Below the pieces are notes generated by a model, which did not search any database, was not told the DNA's origin, and worked only from the letters and a program-made list of their open reading frames with translations. Of a stretch of DNA of 64,000 nucleotides, positions 36,026-47,062 are shown piece by piece. The position numbers were made by a program, and so were the translations under genes. Position 1 is the first letter of the stretch. Every line of letters begins with the position of its first letter. The DNA comes from Colwellia psychrerythraea (GTDB lineage Bacteria; Pseudomonadota; Gammaproteobacteria; Enterobacterales; Alteromonadaceae). Location of the stretch: assembly GCA_002163005.1 (NCBI GenBank), contig MAAF01000083.1, forward strand, positions 1 through 64,000. The letters are read 5' to 3'.

Positions 36026-38059
36026 ATGAACAATGAAAATATCAAGATCCCCGTGATATATTGGCTAGCGGTTTTTTCCAGCCTTGTACATGTTGGCTTA
36101 AATTACTTCGCTATTATTCCTGAAAATTGGGCTGCAGCTACCCATTTCGCACTATTTGGCTGTCTTGGCTCACTCATACACTTTAAAAAACCATGGGAAC
36201 AAATAAGTGTTTCAATCGGTATTGTTACCAGTGCTATTTACCTCATTCTTGCCGAAGACGCGCTTTATGAAAGAGGACAATCGTTTATCGGTACCGATTT
36301 CTTTTTCAGTACAATAGCAATTGTCTTGGCCTTGATATTAATGTTTAAAGCCATTGGTTGGTTCATTCCTACCTTAATTGTTATTTTTCTCACGTATATT
36401 ACCGTCTGGGGTCAATACGTGACGGGAGTCTTTAATTTTCCTGGCCTATCTTGGGAAACCATGCTTTTTCGCAGCTACTTTAGCACTGACGGTATGTTCG
36501 GTACCATTGCCCAGCTTTCTTGGACTTTCGTTTTTATGTTTGTTTTGTTTGGTGCTTTCCTTCAAGTATCAGGCGCGGGCGATTATTTATTAAGAGTTGC
36601 AGGTAAACTTGCATCACGTTTCAGAGGAGGCTCTGGTTTAGTCTCGGTTTTAGCTTCTGGATTAATGGGGTCAGTTTCTGGCTCAGCCATTGCTAACACA
36701 GCGGCCACGGGGGTTATTACCATTCCATCAATGAAAAAAGCGGGCTACTCAGCTGAATTTGCTGGCGGTGTTGAAGCGGCGGCATCAACAGGCGGGCAAC
36801 TTATGCCACCAGTGATGGGCGCTGGTGCCTTTATCATGGCTTCATATACTCAACTACCCTACTTAACAATTGTTACTGCAGCCTTACTACCGGCTTTACT
36901 TTATTATATTACCGTTGGCTTCTTTGTTCGGGCATATGCCATTAAACGTGGTATTGATATCCCTAATAAATCGAATACTGACGAGCCAAAGAAGGATGAC
37001 AATATCAAAAACGGCTGGCGACACTTGGTCTCTATTGGCATCTTGGTCACTTGTTTAATCATTGGTTTTACCCCGTTATATGCCGTTGGTATGGCAATAG
37101 TATCCATTGTCCTTTTATCTTGGATATCAGAAAAGCCAATGAAGCTAAAAGAAATTAATGATGCGTTGGCTGAAGGTTCAAAAGGTATGGTGGTTACCGC
37201 AATACTATTAATTACTATCGGATTAATGGTAAATGCTATTACCACTACAGGTTTGGGAAGTACTTTTTCATTAATGGCAATAGAATGGGCAAATGGTAGC
37301 TTACTGATACTCATTGTATTAATCGCGGTTGCCTCACTCATCTTAGGGGCAGGTCTACCTGTTACCGCTTCTTATATCATAGTGGCAACACTATTAGCCC
37401 CGGTACTCAGTGATCTTATTTCTTTGCAAGTAACCACAGAAATTATTAATAGCGGTTCACTAGCTGTTTCTAAAGACATGATTACAACACTATTACCCAC
37501 TTTTGCCGACGGTAGCATGCCATTGGCAGACGCTTTATTAGCAGCGCCGAGCGAAATCCGTACTATGCTATATGAAATGGTTTTATCACCTGAAATATTA
37601 GCCAGCTCTTTATTAGCGGCTCATTTAGTTATCTTTTGGTTATCACAAGACAGTAATGTAACGCCACCAGTATGTTTGGTTGCCTACACCGCCGCTGGTA
37701 TTGCTAAAGGTGATCATACTAAAACAGCTTTTTGTGCCTGGAAACTTGCCAAAGGTTTATATATCGTACCGTTATTAATGGCATATACTGGGTTAGTGAT
37801 GGGTGATACTGAAGTGCGTATTCTCATCTTTATTTTTTCTGCCATAGGGCTGTTTTGTATTATCGCAGCTTGGGAAGGAGTCGTAATGAAAGTTATTAAT
37901 CGAGGCAACAGATTAGTATTAGGTATTGTCGGTACCTTATTACTATGGCCATTTGATGGATTTGTACTAAAAATAGCACTGTCGTTGATCTTCTTAGTCT
38001 ATTTATTTGTTTCAATCATTCAATTTAATAAACAATCTACGTGTGGCGACCTTGTTTAA
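36026..38059 (+). CDS. TRAP transporter permease, fused DctQ-DctM type
   Basis: This is a 677-aa inner-membrane protein of the 4TM/12TM fusion type used with TAXI binding proteins. The N-terminal helices (about residues 10-150) replace the small DctQ subunit. The DctM-like part holds GLMGSVSGSAIANTAATGVI, GGVEAAASTGGQLMPPVMGA and a C-terminal repeat with LGAGLPVTASYIIVATLLAP and SNVTPPVCLVAYTAAGIA. It imports the bound solute with sodium. The kinase gene overlaps its end. Confidence 0.92.
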   Translation: MNNENIKIPVIYWLAVFSSLVHVGLNYFAIIPENWAAATHFALFGCLGSLIHFKKPWEQISVSIGIVTSAIYLILAEDALYERGQSFIGTDFFFSTIAIVLALILMFKAIGWFIPTLIVIFLTYITVWGQYVTGVFNFPGLSWETMLFRSYFSTDGMFGTIAQLSWTFVFMFVLFGAFLQVSGAGDYLLRVAGKLASRFRGGSGLVSVLASGLMGSVSGSAIANTAATGVITIPSMKKAGYSAEFAGGVEAAASTGGQLMPPVMGAGAFIMASYTQLPYLTIVTAALLPALLYYITVGFFVRAYAIKRGIDIPNKSNTDEPKKDDNIKNGWRHLVSIGILVTCLIIGFTPLYAVGMAIVSIVLLSWISEKPMKLKEINDALAEGSKGMVVTAILLITIGLMVNAITTTGLGSTFSLMAIEWANGSLLILIVLIAVASLILGAGLPVTASYIIVATLLAPVLSDLISLQVTTEIINSGSLAVSKDMITTLLPTFADGSMPLADALLAAPSEIRTMLYEMVLSPEILASSLLAAHLVIFWLSQDSNVTPPVCLVAYTAAGIAKGDHTKTAFCAWKLAKGLYIVPLLMAYTGLVMGDTEVRILIFIFSAIGLFCIIAAWEGVVMKVINRGNRLVLGIVGTLLLWPFDGFVLKIALSLIFLVYLFVSIIQFNKQSTCGDLV

Positions 38060-40157
38060 ACGAAAAAACATACCATTATTATTTGGGCTAACCTTTGTTA
38101 GCCTAGTGATAATGGTTCATTTAATTTGGATTAAAGATACCCAAAGCGCTTCTTTGTTACGGTTATCATTAATTGAAAAAACGCTCCTCAGTACTTTTGA
38201 AAAGTACCAGTACCTCCCTAAATTATTGTCCCATGATACCCGTCTAAGATTAGCAGTTGAAGATAATGATTATGGTTCACAACTCAATGAGTTACTGAAA
38301 TCGATGCAAATTTCTGCTGGTGTTGACATCCTTTATTTAATGAATAATAAAGGTACAGTCATCGCCACCAGCAATTATGACAGCCCCACCAGTTTCATGA
38401 ATAATAAGTACGAATTCAGGCCTTACTTTGAACAAAGCATGCGCGAAGGCAGTGGACTATATTATGGTGTTGGCATTACCAGTAAAATCCCCGGCTATTT
38501 TATTTCCTCTCGTATCGAGGGATTTAATTCAGGTTTTGGGGTAATTGTTGCTAAGGTCGAGCCCAATAATATTGAACAATCTTGGCAACAACTTATCGGT
38601 GATGTCTTGGTTGTTGATGACAATGATGTCGTGATAATGTCCGCTAAAAAATCATGGAAATATAACAGCCTTACCGCGCTTTCTCCTAAGCAACTACAAA
38701 GGATTTCAAAGCAACGTCAATTTGCAGGTCAAATTCCTAAACTAATCGTTGATAATACTTACACGCTTAATTTAGCAGCAGTCACCCTCTGGAATATTAA
38801 TGACCAACACTTCTTAATGGAGTCAGTTCAACTTGGTAATAAAGAAAGTACTTTATTGAAAAATTGGCGCCTTTATTACGCACTGCCGTTTAACACTATT
38901 ATTGAAAAAACCCTCTACAGTAGTTTGATTATAGCGCTCTTGTTATACGGCCTTTATGTCTTTATAAAACATCGCCGGTTTATTGAATACACGCGCAATA
39001 TGAAAGCAGAAATCAATCAAAAACATCGCGCTGAAATGCAGTTGATCATAGATCAAACTAAAGTTGGTATATTAACCCTTGATCAAAAAGGCAATATTCT
39101 CAGCAATAATGCCACTTTTCAAGAGATGTGTAATCACGACGACAACACTATAATCAAAGGAAAGAATATTAGTGAATTTGTTGGTTTACCAAAAAAATTT
39201 GAAGAAGCGATCAATATTACGGAAACATTTACCGAAACATCATTAACAGAAAGTCCATTCACAAAAAACAGTAACAACCCTTTATTGCCAATAATGTACA
39301 TTATTAGTCCTATCAACATAAACGATAGCCTCTATTTAATGACTATTGTAAATATCACTAAACGAAAAAAAGTGGAAGAAGCGTTAAGTTTTGCTAACTT
39401 TCGTCTTGAAAAACTCGTTGAAGAAAGAACGTTAGCACTTGATGTAGCCCAAAAAGAACTCATCCGCCAAGACAAAATGGTCGTGCTAGGCAGAATGGCG
39501 GCGGCGATAGTACATGAATTGAGTCAGCCTTTAGTCGCTTTTAAAAGTGCATTAGCGAGTATTGCCATTAAACAACAAAGAAATGATTGGCAAGGGGTAA
39601 ACACCTCGATAAATAACCTGCTACCACTTTGCCACAATATGCAGGATATACTTATTCAATTGAAGTCATTTGCTTATCAAGGTGGTGGTTCAACGAAAGC
39701 ACAAAGTGTTGAACTTAATAACTTAATCAATCGTTTACTCAGTACTTATCTTGAAGATAACAGTACTGTCATCGACATTACCTTGGATAAACAGCAGCCG
39801 TTAGTTAATATTAATTCAACTAAACTTGAAATCGCTATTGGTAACTTAGTTAGAAATGCCTTAGATGCCGTTGAAAAATCTGAAGCGCCCAAAGTATTAG
39901 TCTCTACCAAGGTGATTGATTTATATGCTTTAGTGATTGTTGAAGATAATGGCGGCTGCATGGATGAAAGTGTTGTTGAACATATCTTCGAACCATTTTT
40001 CACTACTAAATCCATTGGTAAAGGGCTTGGTTTAGGCTTAGCTATTACTAATAACATTATAAAAGAATATGATGGTAATATTGAGGTGAAATGTTTAGAA
40101 AACTCGACCCGTTTTACCATTTCACTGCCCTTATCATTAAATAACAAAACGCTTTAA
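38043..40157 (+). CDS. DctB-like sensor histidine kinase
   Basis: This is a membrane kinase of about 704 aa. Helix 1 ([20 protein letters not shown]) leads into a periplasmic double-Cache domain ([37 protein letters not shown]), helix 2 near residue 300, a PAS domain ([20 protein letters not shown]), a HisKA box with H491 in VHELSQP, and an ATPase domain ([31 protein letters not shown]). The layout is that of DctB, which senses dicarboxylates. The start is uncertain: GTG 38043 is used, and TTG 38007 is in frame upstream. Both overlap the permease end. Confidence 0.85.
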   Translation: MATLFKRKNIPLLFGLTFVSLVIMVHLIWIKDTQSASLLRLSLIEKTLLSTFEKYQYLPKLLSHDTRLRLAVEDNDYGSQLNELLKSMQISAGVDILYLMNNKGTVIATSNYDSPTSFMNNKYEFRPYFEQSMREGSGLYYGVGITSKIPGYFISSRIEGFNSGFGVIVAKVEPNNIEQSWQQLIGDVLVVDDNDVVIMSAKKSWKYNSLTALSPKQLQRISKQRQFAGQIPKLIVDNTYTLNLAAVTLWNINDQHFLMESVQLGNKESTLLKNWRLYYALPFNTIIEKTLYSSLIIALLLYGLYVFIKHRRFIEYTRNMKAEINQKHRAEMQLIIDQTKVGILTLDQKGNILSNNATFQEMCNHDDNTIIKGKNISEFVGLPKKFEEAINITETFTETSLTESPFTKNSNNPLLPIMYIISPININDSLYLMTIVNITKRKKVEEALSFANFRLEKLVEERTLALDVAQKELIRQDKMVVLGRMAAAIVHELSQPLVAFKSALASIAIKQQRNDWQGVNTSINNLLPLCHNMQDILIQLKSFAYQGGGSTKAQSVELNNLINRLLSTYLEDNSTVIDITLDKQQPLVNINSTKLEIAIGNLVRNALDAVEKSEAPKVLVSTKVIDLYALVIVEDNGGCMDESVVEHIFEPFFTTKSIGKGLGLGLAITNNIIKEYDGNIEVKCLENSTRFTISLPLSLNNKTL

Positions 40158-40207
40158 GTACACATATAAATAAAGCATGTATTGATAACACAGTACTGAA
40201 GGAAAAC

Positions 40208-41578
40208 ATGATTAATATTGATGATTTAAATGCCGAAAGTTGCGAAGTAGTAATCGTCGACGACAATAAAGATTTACTAACTAATGTGTCTGATTATTTA
40301 TCACTTCATTTTAAAAAAGTTCACGCATTTATTGACCCCGCTGAAGCCATTAAATTTATTTACGAGGATTTTCCCGGCATAGTCGTTAGTGATATAAAAA
40401 TGCCAGAAATAACGGGTGTTGAACTGCTTAACCACGTACTTAGTTGCGATAAAAATATTCCTGTTATTTTAATGACAGCACACGGTGATATCTCACAAGC
40501 AGTACAAGCAGTACAAGAAGGTTGTTATGATTTTATTGAAAAGCCTTTTGAACCTGAACGACTATTAGAAAGCATTAATAGGGCTATTGAGAAACGAGTA
40601 TTAACCTATAACCAAGTCCATCTTCGTGATGCGCTAAAAAATAAAGATGCAATAGAAACGCGTTTAATAGGCGTGTCGCCTAAAATGGCGAAGTTACGAC
40701 GTGATATATTGTCAGTGGCTAATTTAGACGTGCCTGTACTTATTCACGGTGAAACCGGCGCTGGAAAAGAAGTTGTCGCCCATTGTCTACACGATTTTAG
40801 TCACCGTAAAAAAGCACAATTTGTTGCTTTAAATTGTGCTGCAATCCCCAATGATTTATTTGAATCAGAGTTGTTTGGCCATGTGAAAGGCGCATTTAGT
40901 GGTGCTGATACCACACGCATCGGTAAATTCGAATTTGCGAATAAAGGCTCGGTATTTTTTGATGAAGTTGAATCTATTCCATTAAGTGCTCAAGTAAAAA
41001 TATTACGCTCATTATCCGAAAACAAAGTTGAAGCACTGGGCTCAAATACGGCTAAAGATATTGATATTCGTATTATTTCAGCCACTAAAGAAGATCTTAA
41101 AGACAATCCAAATTTCAGACAGGATTTATACTTTCGCATGCAAGTTGCCGAACTATATATCCCACCGTTACGTGAACGAAAAGAAGATATTTTATTATTA
41201 TTCGAACACTTTGCTAGTAACTTTATGGCCCAAAATGACATTGAATGGGCTGGTGCTGGTATTCACCTACAACGGCAATTATTAGAATATAACTGGCCGG
41301 GTAATATTCGTGAACTTATTAATGTTGCTACTCGCTGTGTTATAAAAAATTGTCATGACCTGAATGAATTATTAAATTCAAACGAGCAACAAGATAAAAC
41401 CTCACAATCTTCTTTAAAAGATCTGGTTAATGATTTTGAAGCTAGTATGCTCATCAACTCTCTACAGCGGCATAAAGGGAGTGTTCAAGCGGTACTTGAA
41501 GAACTAGAGATGGAAAGACGCACTTTTAACTTAAAGCTGATTAAATATAATATTGATAGTCAGGTATATAAAAAATAG
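40208..41578 (+). CDS. sigma-54 response regulator (DctD-like)
   Basis: This is a 456-aa NtrC-family activator. Receiver residues 12-125 have phosphorylation site D62 in VVSDIKMPE and acidic pocket D18-D19. The AAA+ domain has Walker A GETGAGKE near 181 and Walker [10 protein letters not shown]. The sigma-54 contact loop reads GAFSGA rather than GAFTGA. A short C-terminal Fis-type helix-turn-helix ends the protein ([20 protein letters not shown]). It follows the kinase by 50 nt. The sigma-54 promoter before the porin is its likely target. Confidence 0.9.
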   Translation: MINIDDLNAESCEVVIVDDNKDLLTNVSDYLSLHFKKVHAFIDPAEAIKFIYEDFPGIVVSDIKMPEITGVELLNHVLSCDKNIPVILMTAHGDISQAVQAVQEGCYDFIEKPFEPERLLESINRAIEKRVLTYNQVHLRDALKNKDAIETRLIGVSPKMAKLRRDILSVANLDVPVLIHGETGAGKEVVAHCLHDFSHRKKAQFVALNCAAIPNDLFESELFGHVKGAFSGADTTRIGKFEFANKGSVFFDEVESIPLSAQVKILRSLSENKVEALGSNTAKDIDIRIISATKEDLKDNPNFRQDLYFRMQVAELYIPPLRERKEDILLLFEHFASNFMAQNDIEWAGAGIHLQRQLLEYNWPGNIRELINVATRCVIKNCHDLNELLNSNEQQDKTSQSSLKDLVNDFEASMLINSLQRHKGSVQAVLEELEMERRTFNLKLIKYNIDSQVYKK

Positions 41579-41983
41579 TGGTATTGAAAATAAAAAAGTA
41601 GGGTGAATTTTATCCATGAACCCCATACTTTAGGCTATTCTGCACTCGTCATTTTTCCGTATTGTCTCTGCGTCTTCCAGAACTAACCTGCATAAATATC
41701 AAAAAAGAAATACAGTGTGATAGCAACACTCGCCACGATAACAAACCGTCTGACATGTTTTTGAGGGAGTTGGCGTGATACCTGTGCTGCAACATAGCCT
41801 CCGATTAACGTGCCGCATAATACAATAGTGCCTTCATTCTAGGCAGTAATATTATTTTTAAATTATAGCAATAGTGAAAATTTAAATTAATCTCTATAAA
41901 TCAAGCTATTATTGGTCATAGTGTTAATACTAAAGTTAGCATGGCTTAGTATTAAAAAAAATAAAACCGATTAGGAGTAAGCG
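41579..41983. other. intergenic gap with a permease remnant
   Basis: This 405-bp gap holds only the TauE/SafE fragment at 41683..41838 and the promoter region of the antiporter gene. Confidence 0.5.
41683..41838 (-). pseudogene. TauE/SafE permease, C-terminal fragment
   Basis: A minus-strand frame of 51 codons plus stop translates as EGTIVLCGTLIGGYVAAQVS, then RRFVIVASVAITLYFFFDIY. It ends like the last helices of TauE/SafE (TSUP) anion permeases (GGYxxA, RR-V, T-YFF). An in-frame TAG lies just upstream and no start is present, so this is a remnant. A second, longer TSUP remnant lies at 44589. Confidence 0.65.
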
Positions 41984-43816
41984 ATGTTAGAAATGGCTGT
42001 GATATATCTCGCCGCGGCAATAGTTGCGGTGCCCATAGCAAAACGTGTCGGTTTAGGATCAGTGCTTGGCTATTTGTTAGCAGGAATCTTGATTGGGCCT
42101 TTTTTATTAGGGTTAGTGGGCGATCAAACTGATGTAATGCATTTTGCCGAGTTTGGCGTGGTGATGATGCTATTTTTAGTCGGTCTTGAATTACAGCCTT
42201 CTCGTCTATGGAAGCTAAGACATTCAATTATTGGTTTAGGTGGTTTGCAAGTTGTGATAACCACCTTGTTAATTTCTGCGGCCTGCTACACTATTTTATC
42301 ACTAACGTGGCAAACCTCACTTGCTATAGGTTTAATGCTGGCTCTCTCATCAACCGCCATTGTTTTGCAAACATTAAATGAAAAGGGTTGGATAAAACAA
42401 GAAGCGGGTCAAAATGCTTTTTCAGTATTACTCTTTCAAGATATTGCCGTAATACCCATTTTGGCATTAGTGCCCTTATTAGCTTTTAGTGACAATATCA
42501 GCGACTCAGGCTCTCATGGCAATTTGATAGAGCATTTTCCAGTGTACATTCAAACAGTCATATCCATCGGTGTTATTGCCGCAATTATATTGGCGGGTAA
42601 GTACGTCTCCGCGCCTTTATTTAGGTATATCGCCGAGACACGCTTACGAGAGTTGTTTACCGTTTTTGCCTTATTTCTTGTGATTGTTATCGCGGTAATC
42701 ATGCAAAAAATAGGTCTATCACCTGCACTAGGAACATTTTTAGCGGGTGTGGTTTTAGCAGAAAGTGAATTTAGACATGAATTGGAAGTTGATATTGAAC
42801 CATTTAAAGGCCTTTTACTTGGCTTATTTTTTATTACGGTCGGTGCTTCAATAGACTTTCCATTACTGTTTGAAGAGCTCGGTTTAGTAACATTATTAGT
42901 AGTCTCGTTAATTGCCATTAAAGCGGTTGTTTTATTCTTTTTATCAACGCTATTTAAAATGGCAAAGAAGCAGAAACTACTCTTCACCCTAGCGCTAGCA
43001 CAAGGGGGAGAGTTTGCTTTTGTGCTGCTATCACTCACCTCTACATTACATATACTCACGCCAGAACAAAGTAAAATCACGACATTGGTGGTCGCTATTT
43101 CGATGCTGATGGCGCCTGTTTTATTGATATTCTATGAAAAAGTACTCGATAAGGAGCCAGAAAACGCCAGCGAATTTGATAAACCAGAAGATATTGAAGC
43201 AACCAAAAGCGTTATCATTGCAGGATACGGTCGTTTTGGTCAAATAGTCGGTCGTCTTCTTGGCTCTCAAGGTTATCATTTATCTATTCTAGACCACAGT
43301 CCAAGTCAAATAGAACTGCTGAAAAAATTTGGCAATAAAGTCTTTTATGGTGATGCCGCACGAAAAGACTTATTAGAAGCGTCGGGCGCACAAGAAGCAC
43401 AATTAATAGTATTAGCCATTGATGATGCCGATAAAATCATTGAAATAGCCTTGCTTGTACAGAAGCATTATCCAAATTTACAAATTGTTGCCCGTGCAAT
43501 TGATCGCCATCATGCCTATGAGTTAATGCGTATTGGGGTAAAAACCATTAAACGAGAAACATTCGAGTCAGCCTTAGGCTTAGGTGTTTCCGCGCTAGAA
43601 TTACTCGGAAATAGCGAAGAAAGTGCTAAACGCGCAGGTCAATTATTTTCAGAGCACGATAGAGAATCAATGCATGTATTATCTGAGGTATGGGGTGATG
43701 ATCATAGTTATGGTGTTGCAGTGAAACAACGCATGGAACTTCTTAAACAAGTACTCGTCAGTGATGAAGAAGAGCAAAGTAAAATACAGACTTGCCAAAA
43801 ATCACCTGAAGCCTAA
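41984..43816 (+). CDS. CPA2 cation:proton antiporter (KefB/KefC-like)
   Basis: This 610-aa protein has an N-terminal Na/H exchanger domain of 12-13 helices (about residues 5-380; GLGSVLGYLLAGILIGPFLL, LSSTAIVLQTLNEKGW, GLSPALGTFLAGVVLAESEF) and a cytoplasmic TrkA-N nucleotide-binding domain (VIIAGYGRFGQIVGRLLGSQ, about 405-520). Kef systems export potassium, gated by glutathione adducts and NADH, and protect against electrophiles. No KefF/KefG ancillary subunit is adjacent. AGGAG precedes the ATG. Confidence 0.9.
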   Translation: MLEMAVIYLAAAIVAVPIAKRVGLGSVLGYLLAGILIGPFLLGLVGDQTDVMHFAEFGVVMMLFLVGLELQPSRLWKLRHSIIGLGGLQVVITTLLISAACYTILSLTWQTSLAIGLMLALSSTAIVLQTLNEKGWIKQEAGQNAFSVLLFQDIAVIPILALVPLLAFSDNISDSGSHGNLIEHFPVYIQTVISIGVIAAIILAGKYVSAPLFRYIAETRLRELFTVFALFLVIVIAVIMQKIGLSPALGTFLAGVVLAESEFRHELEVDIEPFKGLLLGLFFITVGASIDFPLLFEELGLVTLLVVSLIAIKAVVLFFLSTLFKMAKKQKLLFTLALAQGGEFAFVLLSLTSTLHILTPEQSKITTLVVAISMLMAPVLLIFYEKVLDKEPENASEFDKPEDIEATKSVIIAGYGRFGQIVGRLLGSQGYHLSILDHSPSQIELLKKFGNKVFYGDAARKDLLEASGAQEAQLIVLAIDDADKIIEIALLVQKHYPNLQIVARAIDRHHAYELMRIGVKTIKRETFESALGLGVSALELLGNSEESAKRAGQLFSEHDRESMHVLSEVWGDDHSYGVAVKQRMELLKQVLVSDEEEQSKIQTCQKSPEA

Positions 43817-43895
43817 GTGAATATAACACCAACATTATCGAGCACACGCAAAGGCTAATAAGCCTATTAATGACATGTTCACTTTAAGAGAGTAT

Positions 43896-44528
43896 TTAGG
43901 GTGGTGTTTCATTAATGGCTTTACAAATCAGATAATATTCAAGCTCTCGAGTTAACACTAACGTTTTATCTGCTGCTTGACCACTTTGACGAATTCGCAA
44001 ATTATAGCCAAAATGGTTAATACCAAAAGCATATTCGGCTAAATGTTTAAGGTCTTCCTCAGGCCAAGTCGAACCATAGCTACGCATAATATAAATTAGG
44101 CCATCATAAAGCTCATCTAAAATAGGTTTTACGGCCTCTTTAACTAAAGGGCTTTCAGCAATAGCTTTTGTTAGTTCTACATCTTCAACTCTTCCCCAGC
44201 CTACATCAACTAAAGCTTGACCTAGTAACGCCCAAAAATCAGCTAAGGGTAACGCAAGGTTTTCTTTGGTTGATACTAGTTTAAAAATGCCAACAGAATC
44301 CTTTAATCGCTCTCCATAAAGGGTAAACAAAATTTGCTCTTTATTGCCAAAATATTGGTAAATAGAACCAGGACTAACGCCAGTTATTTTTGATATATTA
44401 CGTGTTGTAATCGCATCAGCGCCTTGCTCTTTTAACAGTTGCAAAGTGCCCTCTAGCACTTTTTTTACTGTGGTTTGAGCACGTTTTTGACTTGGCGCTT
44501 TACGTTGTGACGTTAGAGTTTCTGTCAT
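43896..44528 (-). CDS. TetR-family transcriptional regulator
   Basis: This is a 210-aa regulator with an N-terminal HTH (ADAITTRNISKITGVSPGSI followed by YQYFGNKEQIL, residues about 33-70) and a ligand-binding helical domain. The start MTETLT is used, and a GTG four codons upstream is also possible. It lies 61 bp after the next gene on the same strand and may control the minus-strand catabolic genes from 45 to 53.6 kb. Palindromes of the type AACAnnTGTT lie before two of them. Confidence 0.85.
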   Translation of the reverse strand: MTETLTSQRKAPSQKRAQTTVKKVLEGTLQLLKEQGADAITTRNISKITGVSPGSIYQYFGNKEQILFTLYGERLKDSVGIFKLVSTKENLALPLADFWALLGQALVDVGWGRVEDVELTKAIAESPLVKEAVKPILDELYDGLIYIMRSYGSTWPEEDLKHLAEYAFGINHFGYNLRIRQSGQAADKTLVLTRELEYYLICKAINETPP

Positions 44529-44588
44529 TTTTATAACCACCCACTGCTTAGTGTTGTTTTCTTAAAATTAAAAAAGCAAATAGTGTCA

Positions 44589-45014
44589 TTAACGGAACAA
44601 CACTACAACAAGAGAAATTATATTGCCTGTAATTATCGTCAATAAAGCCCATCTTTTATATTGTAACGGGTTAGTTGTTGCAAGTTGCTTGCAACCTAAC
44701 ATAGCACCAAGCCACATTAGAGGAAAACAAGCTAACGCAACAGCGAATGGCAGCAAACTAAATCCGTCTAATATTAATAACGCAGCCAACACATAAAAAT
44801 CAATCAGCGCAAAATAATAAATTAATGTAGCCCGCATTTCTTTATGGTTGTGTGACCCAGATAGTAAATATAAAACCACAGGCGGACCGCTGATACCTGC
44901 TATACCACAACAAAAACCCGAAACCCCACCGACAGTAACTTCTTTTACTTTAGTTGTTGCCCGTTTACGCTGATAACCACACAATAAAGCAATAGCGGCG
45001 ATAATAACCAACAA
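44589..45014 (-). pseudogene. TauE/SafE permease, N-terminally truncated
   Basis: This frame of 141 codons from a TTG holds the second half of a TSUP permease (GGVSGFCCGIAGISGPPVVL, HKEMRATLIYYFALIDF) and a normal-looking C-terminus. Full members have about 250 aa. Upstream the frame continues 19 codons to a TAG and then meets the CocE gene, so the first half is missing. It is probably not functional, unless the half is used as a homodimer. TSUP proteins export sulfite or small organosulfur anions. Confidence 0.7.
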
Positions 45015-45102
45015 AGAAATGACTTGTCCTGCCGACTGCGCTGACAGTACTTGTAGGCAGTGCTGCTATGTCATTGATAACTAATTCAAACACAATATAG
45101 AC

Positions 45103-47013
45103 TTAATCAAGTTGAGTTGTTTTGCTAACCACAGGAAAATCAACATAGGACGGTTTATCTCCACCACGATAGACCTTAATGGTTGGTTGACCTTGGGTTG
45201 GTATTCGAACAAAGTTGTCTTTGTCTGCCCCAGCAATGGCAATACGAATACGATGCCCTTTAGCTATTTTCACTGACGTGGGGATCATTTCAAACTTTAT
45301 TTCACTGACTTTATTCGGTACCAGTGGCTGTGCATCTGCTTTTTTGAAACTATGGTAAGGAAGATGCTCTAAACCAGTAACAGGATTTGCTTTCACTTTT
45401 CTATGAATAGCTCTTAAGCCACCTTCATTAACGTAAATGCTGTTACCTTGTTCATCAATATCTTCTAGGTAAGCAATAAAAGCACCATCACTATGTGTTG
45501 ACGAAACGGTTAATGAAACGATTGGCCAACCGGTAATTTGCATGTCTTTAGTAAGCGGTTCACTGGTATAGGTTAAGAGTTTTTTGTCTTCTTCTTGGCG
45601 CGCATTAAGATTTAGCATTGGATAGCCAATACCTGTCCACCAGCGTGAGTTTCTTCCCGTAGTCGCAGAAAAGTCGACTTTATAACTATCAGCTTGTTGC
45701 ATAGTACTCGGTCGAGACTTTACTAACGTTTGCTGCTTATCAAAATAAAAGCGAATGTTTTTAGCATTTTCAAGGGGCCATGCACCTGAGGTTTTAAATG
45801 CTTCTTCACCTAAGTTCCAGTAAGTCACTTTAGGCCATGAAGGATAATCATTTTTGACCCCTTTTAAATAGTAATCAAAAAAGGTAATTGCTTTGCCCCA
45901 AGTCACGTCACCTGAAGGTATTGGCGGAAGCACCTTATCACTAACAGTATATGGGCTAGCATGAGATCGGGCGCCATGTTGACCGCCGGTTAAGAATATT
46001 TTTTGTTCGTTAGAAAAATCACGCATACGAACAAAGTGTGCATCAACTGCACCCGTATCATACCAACTGGCCAATGACAGCATCGCCACATTTGAGGCTT
46101 CTATTGCTTTTTTATAGTCACGTTGCGAGAATTTTTGCACACTTAACTGTTCTTTACCCATTTTATCATCGCTGTAAACCAGCGGTGTTAATAAATCACA
46201 AACAGTTTCATTACGTTGATGCTCTTTAATTGCTTGTTTTAACAAATATGCATTTTCATCGCTATCTACCGGCATAATAGCCTTCTTTGCAGATTGGTAG
46301 TCGTTACTCCATAACGCAACTAAATAATCACTCCACTGACATGCGACTCCAGGTTGCACAAAGCCATAGGGTTGCATGGCATTTTTATATTCATCGTAGA
46401 TAGCAGACCACCCTAATACAATAGCTTTTAATGCCGGATGTTGTATTGTTGCAGCCATACCAGCCGTCATTCCTGTATAAGAGATACCGTAAGCGCCTAC
46501 GTTCCCATTTGACCATGGCTGTGCCGTAATCCAGTCTAGAATGTCATAAGTATCTTGAATTTCTTCTAGTGGTAAAGGAGAGTTCCTGTGACCAAATGAA
46601 GCCCCCGTGCCGCGAACATCGGTTTTAATAACGACATAACCGTTTTTAAGGGCTAAAAACTCGATAGGACTGCTTTCTTTATGATCTAACTTTGGTGTCG
46701 CTAGCCAATCACTCGGCTTAGCAATATCAGGATTTTTTACTGCTGGTACTCTAGATGAACGTTGATAAATAGTTTGATATAACAATACTGGCAGCTTGTC
46801 ACCTTTTTGATAATTACGAGGTAAATGCACATCAATGGCAATTTTCACACCATCACGCATAGTTAAATAAAGTGAAGAGCTCGACGATATTGCCTGTTCT
46901 TTAGCAAGTTTTTCAGCAACATCTTTTGCTATTGATACTTGCGTAGTAAAAACACTCAAAGCTAGTAAAGAGTAGCTTATTAAAGGCTTAATTATTTTCA
47001 TAGAAAAGTTCAT
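45103..47013 (-). CDS. CocE/NonD-family hydrolase, exported
   Basis: This is a 636-aa serine hydrolase of the S15 (X-Pro dipeptidyl-peptidase/cocaine esterase) family with signal peptide (LISYSLLALSVFTTQVSIA). Nucleophile motif GAYGISYTGM, catalytic-His region GGQHGARSHASP, and a C-terminal jelly-roll (MQITGWPIVSLTVSSTHSDG, GHRIRIAIAGADKDNF). It cleaves esters, amides or peptides in the periplasm or outside. AAGGAAG lies before the first ATG. The palindrome AAACAGGTGTTA at 47063 lies upstream. The TonB receptor next to it suggests joint uptake and cleavage. Confidence 0.88.
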   Translation of the reverse strand: MNFSMKIIKPLISYSLLALSVFTTQVSIAKDVAEKLAKEQAISSSSSLYLTMRDGVKIAIDVHLPRNYQKGDKLPVLLYQTIYQRSSRVPAVKNPDIAKPSDWLATPKLDHKESSPIEFLALKNGYVVIKTDVRGTGASFGHRNSPLPLEEIQDTYDILDWITAQPWSNGNVGAYGISYTGMTAGMAATIQHPALKAIVLGWSAIYDEYKNAMQPYGFVQPGVACQWSDYLVALWSNDYQSAKKAIMPVDSDENAYLLKQAIKEHQRNETVCDLLTPLVYSDDKMGKEQLSVQKFSQRDYKKAIEASNVAMLSLASWYDTGAVDAHFVRMRDFSNEQKIFLTGGQHGARSHASPYTVSDKVLPPIPSGDVTWGKAITFFDYYLKGVKNDYPSWPKVTYWNLGEEAFKTSGAWPLENAKNIRFYFDKQQTLVKSRPSTMQQADSYKVDFSATTGRNSRWWTGIGYPMLNLNARQEEDKKLLTYTSEPLTKDMQITGWPIVSLTVSSTHSDGAFIAYLEDIDEQGNSIYVNEGGLRAIHRKVKANPVTGLEHLPYHSFKKADAQPLVPNKVSEIKFEMIPTSVKIAKGHRIRIAIAGADKDNFVRIPTQGQPTIKVYRGGDKPSYVDFPVVSKTTQLD

Positions 47014-47062
47014 GGGCTTCCTTATCAGTAATACTCAAGAGCACTCTGACGACAATTTATTT

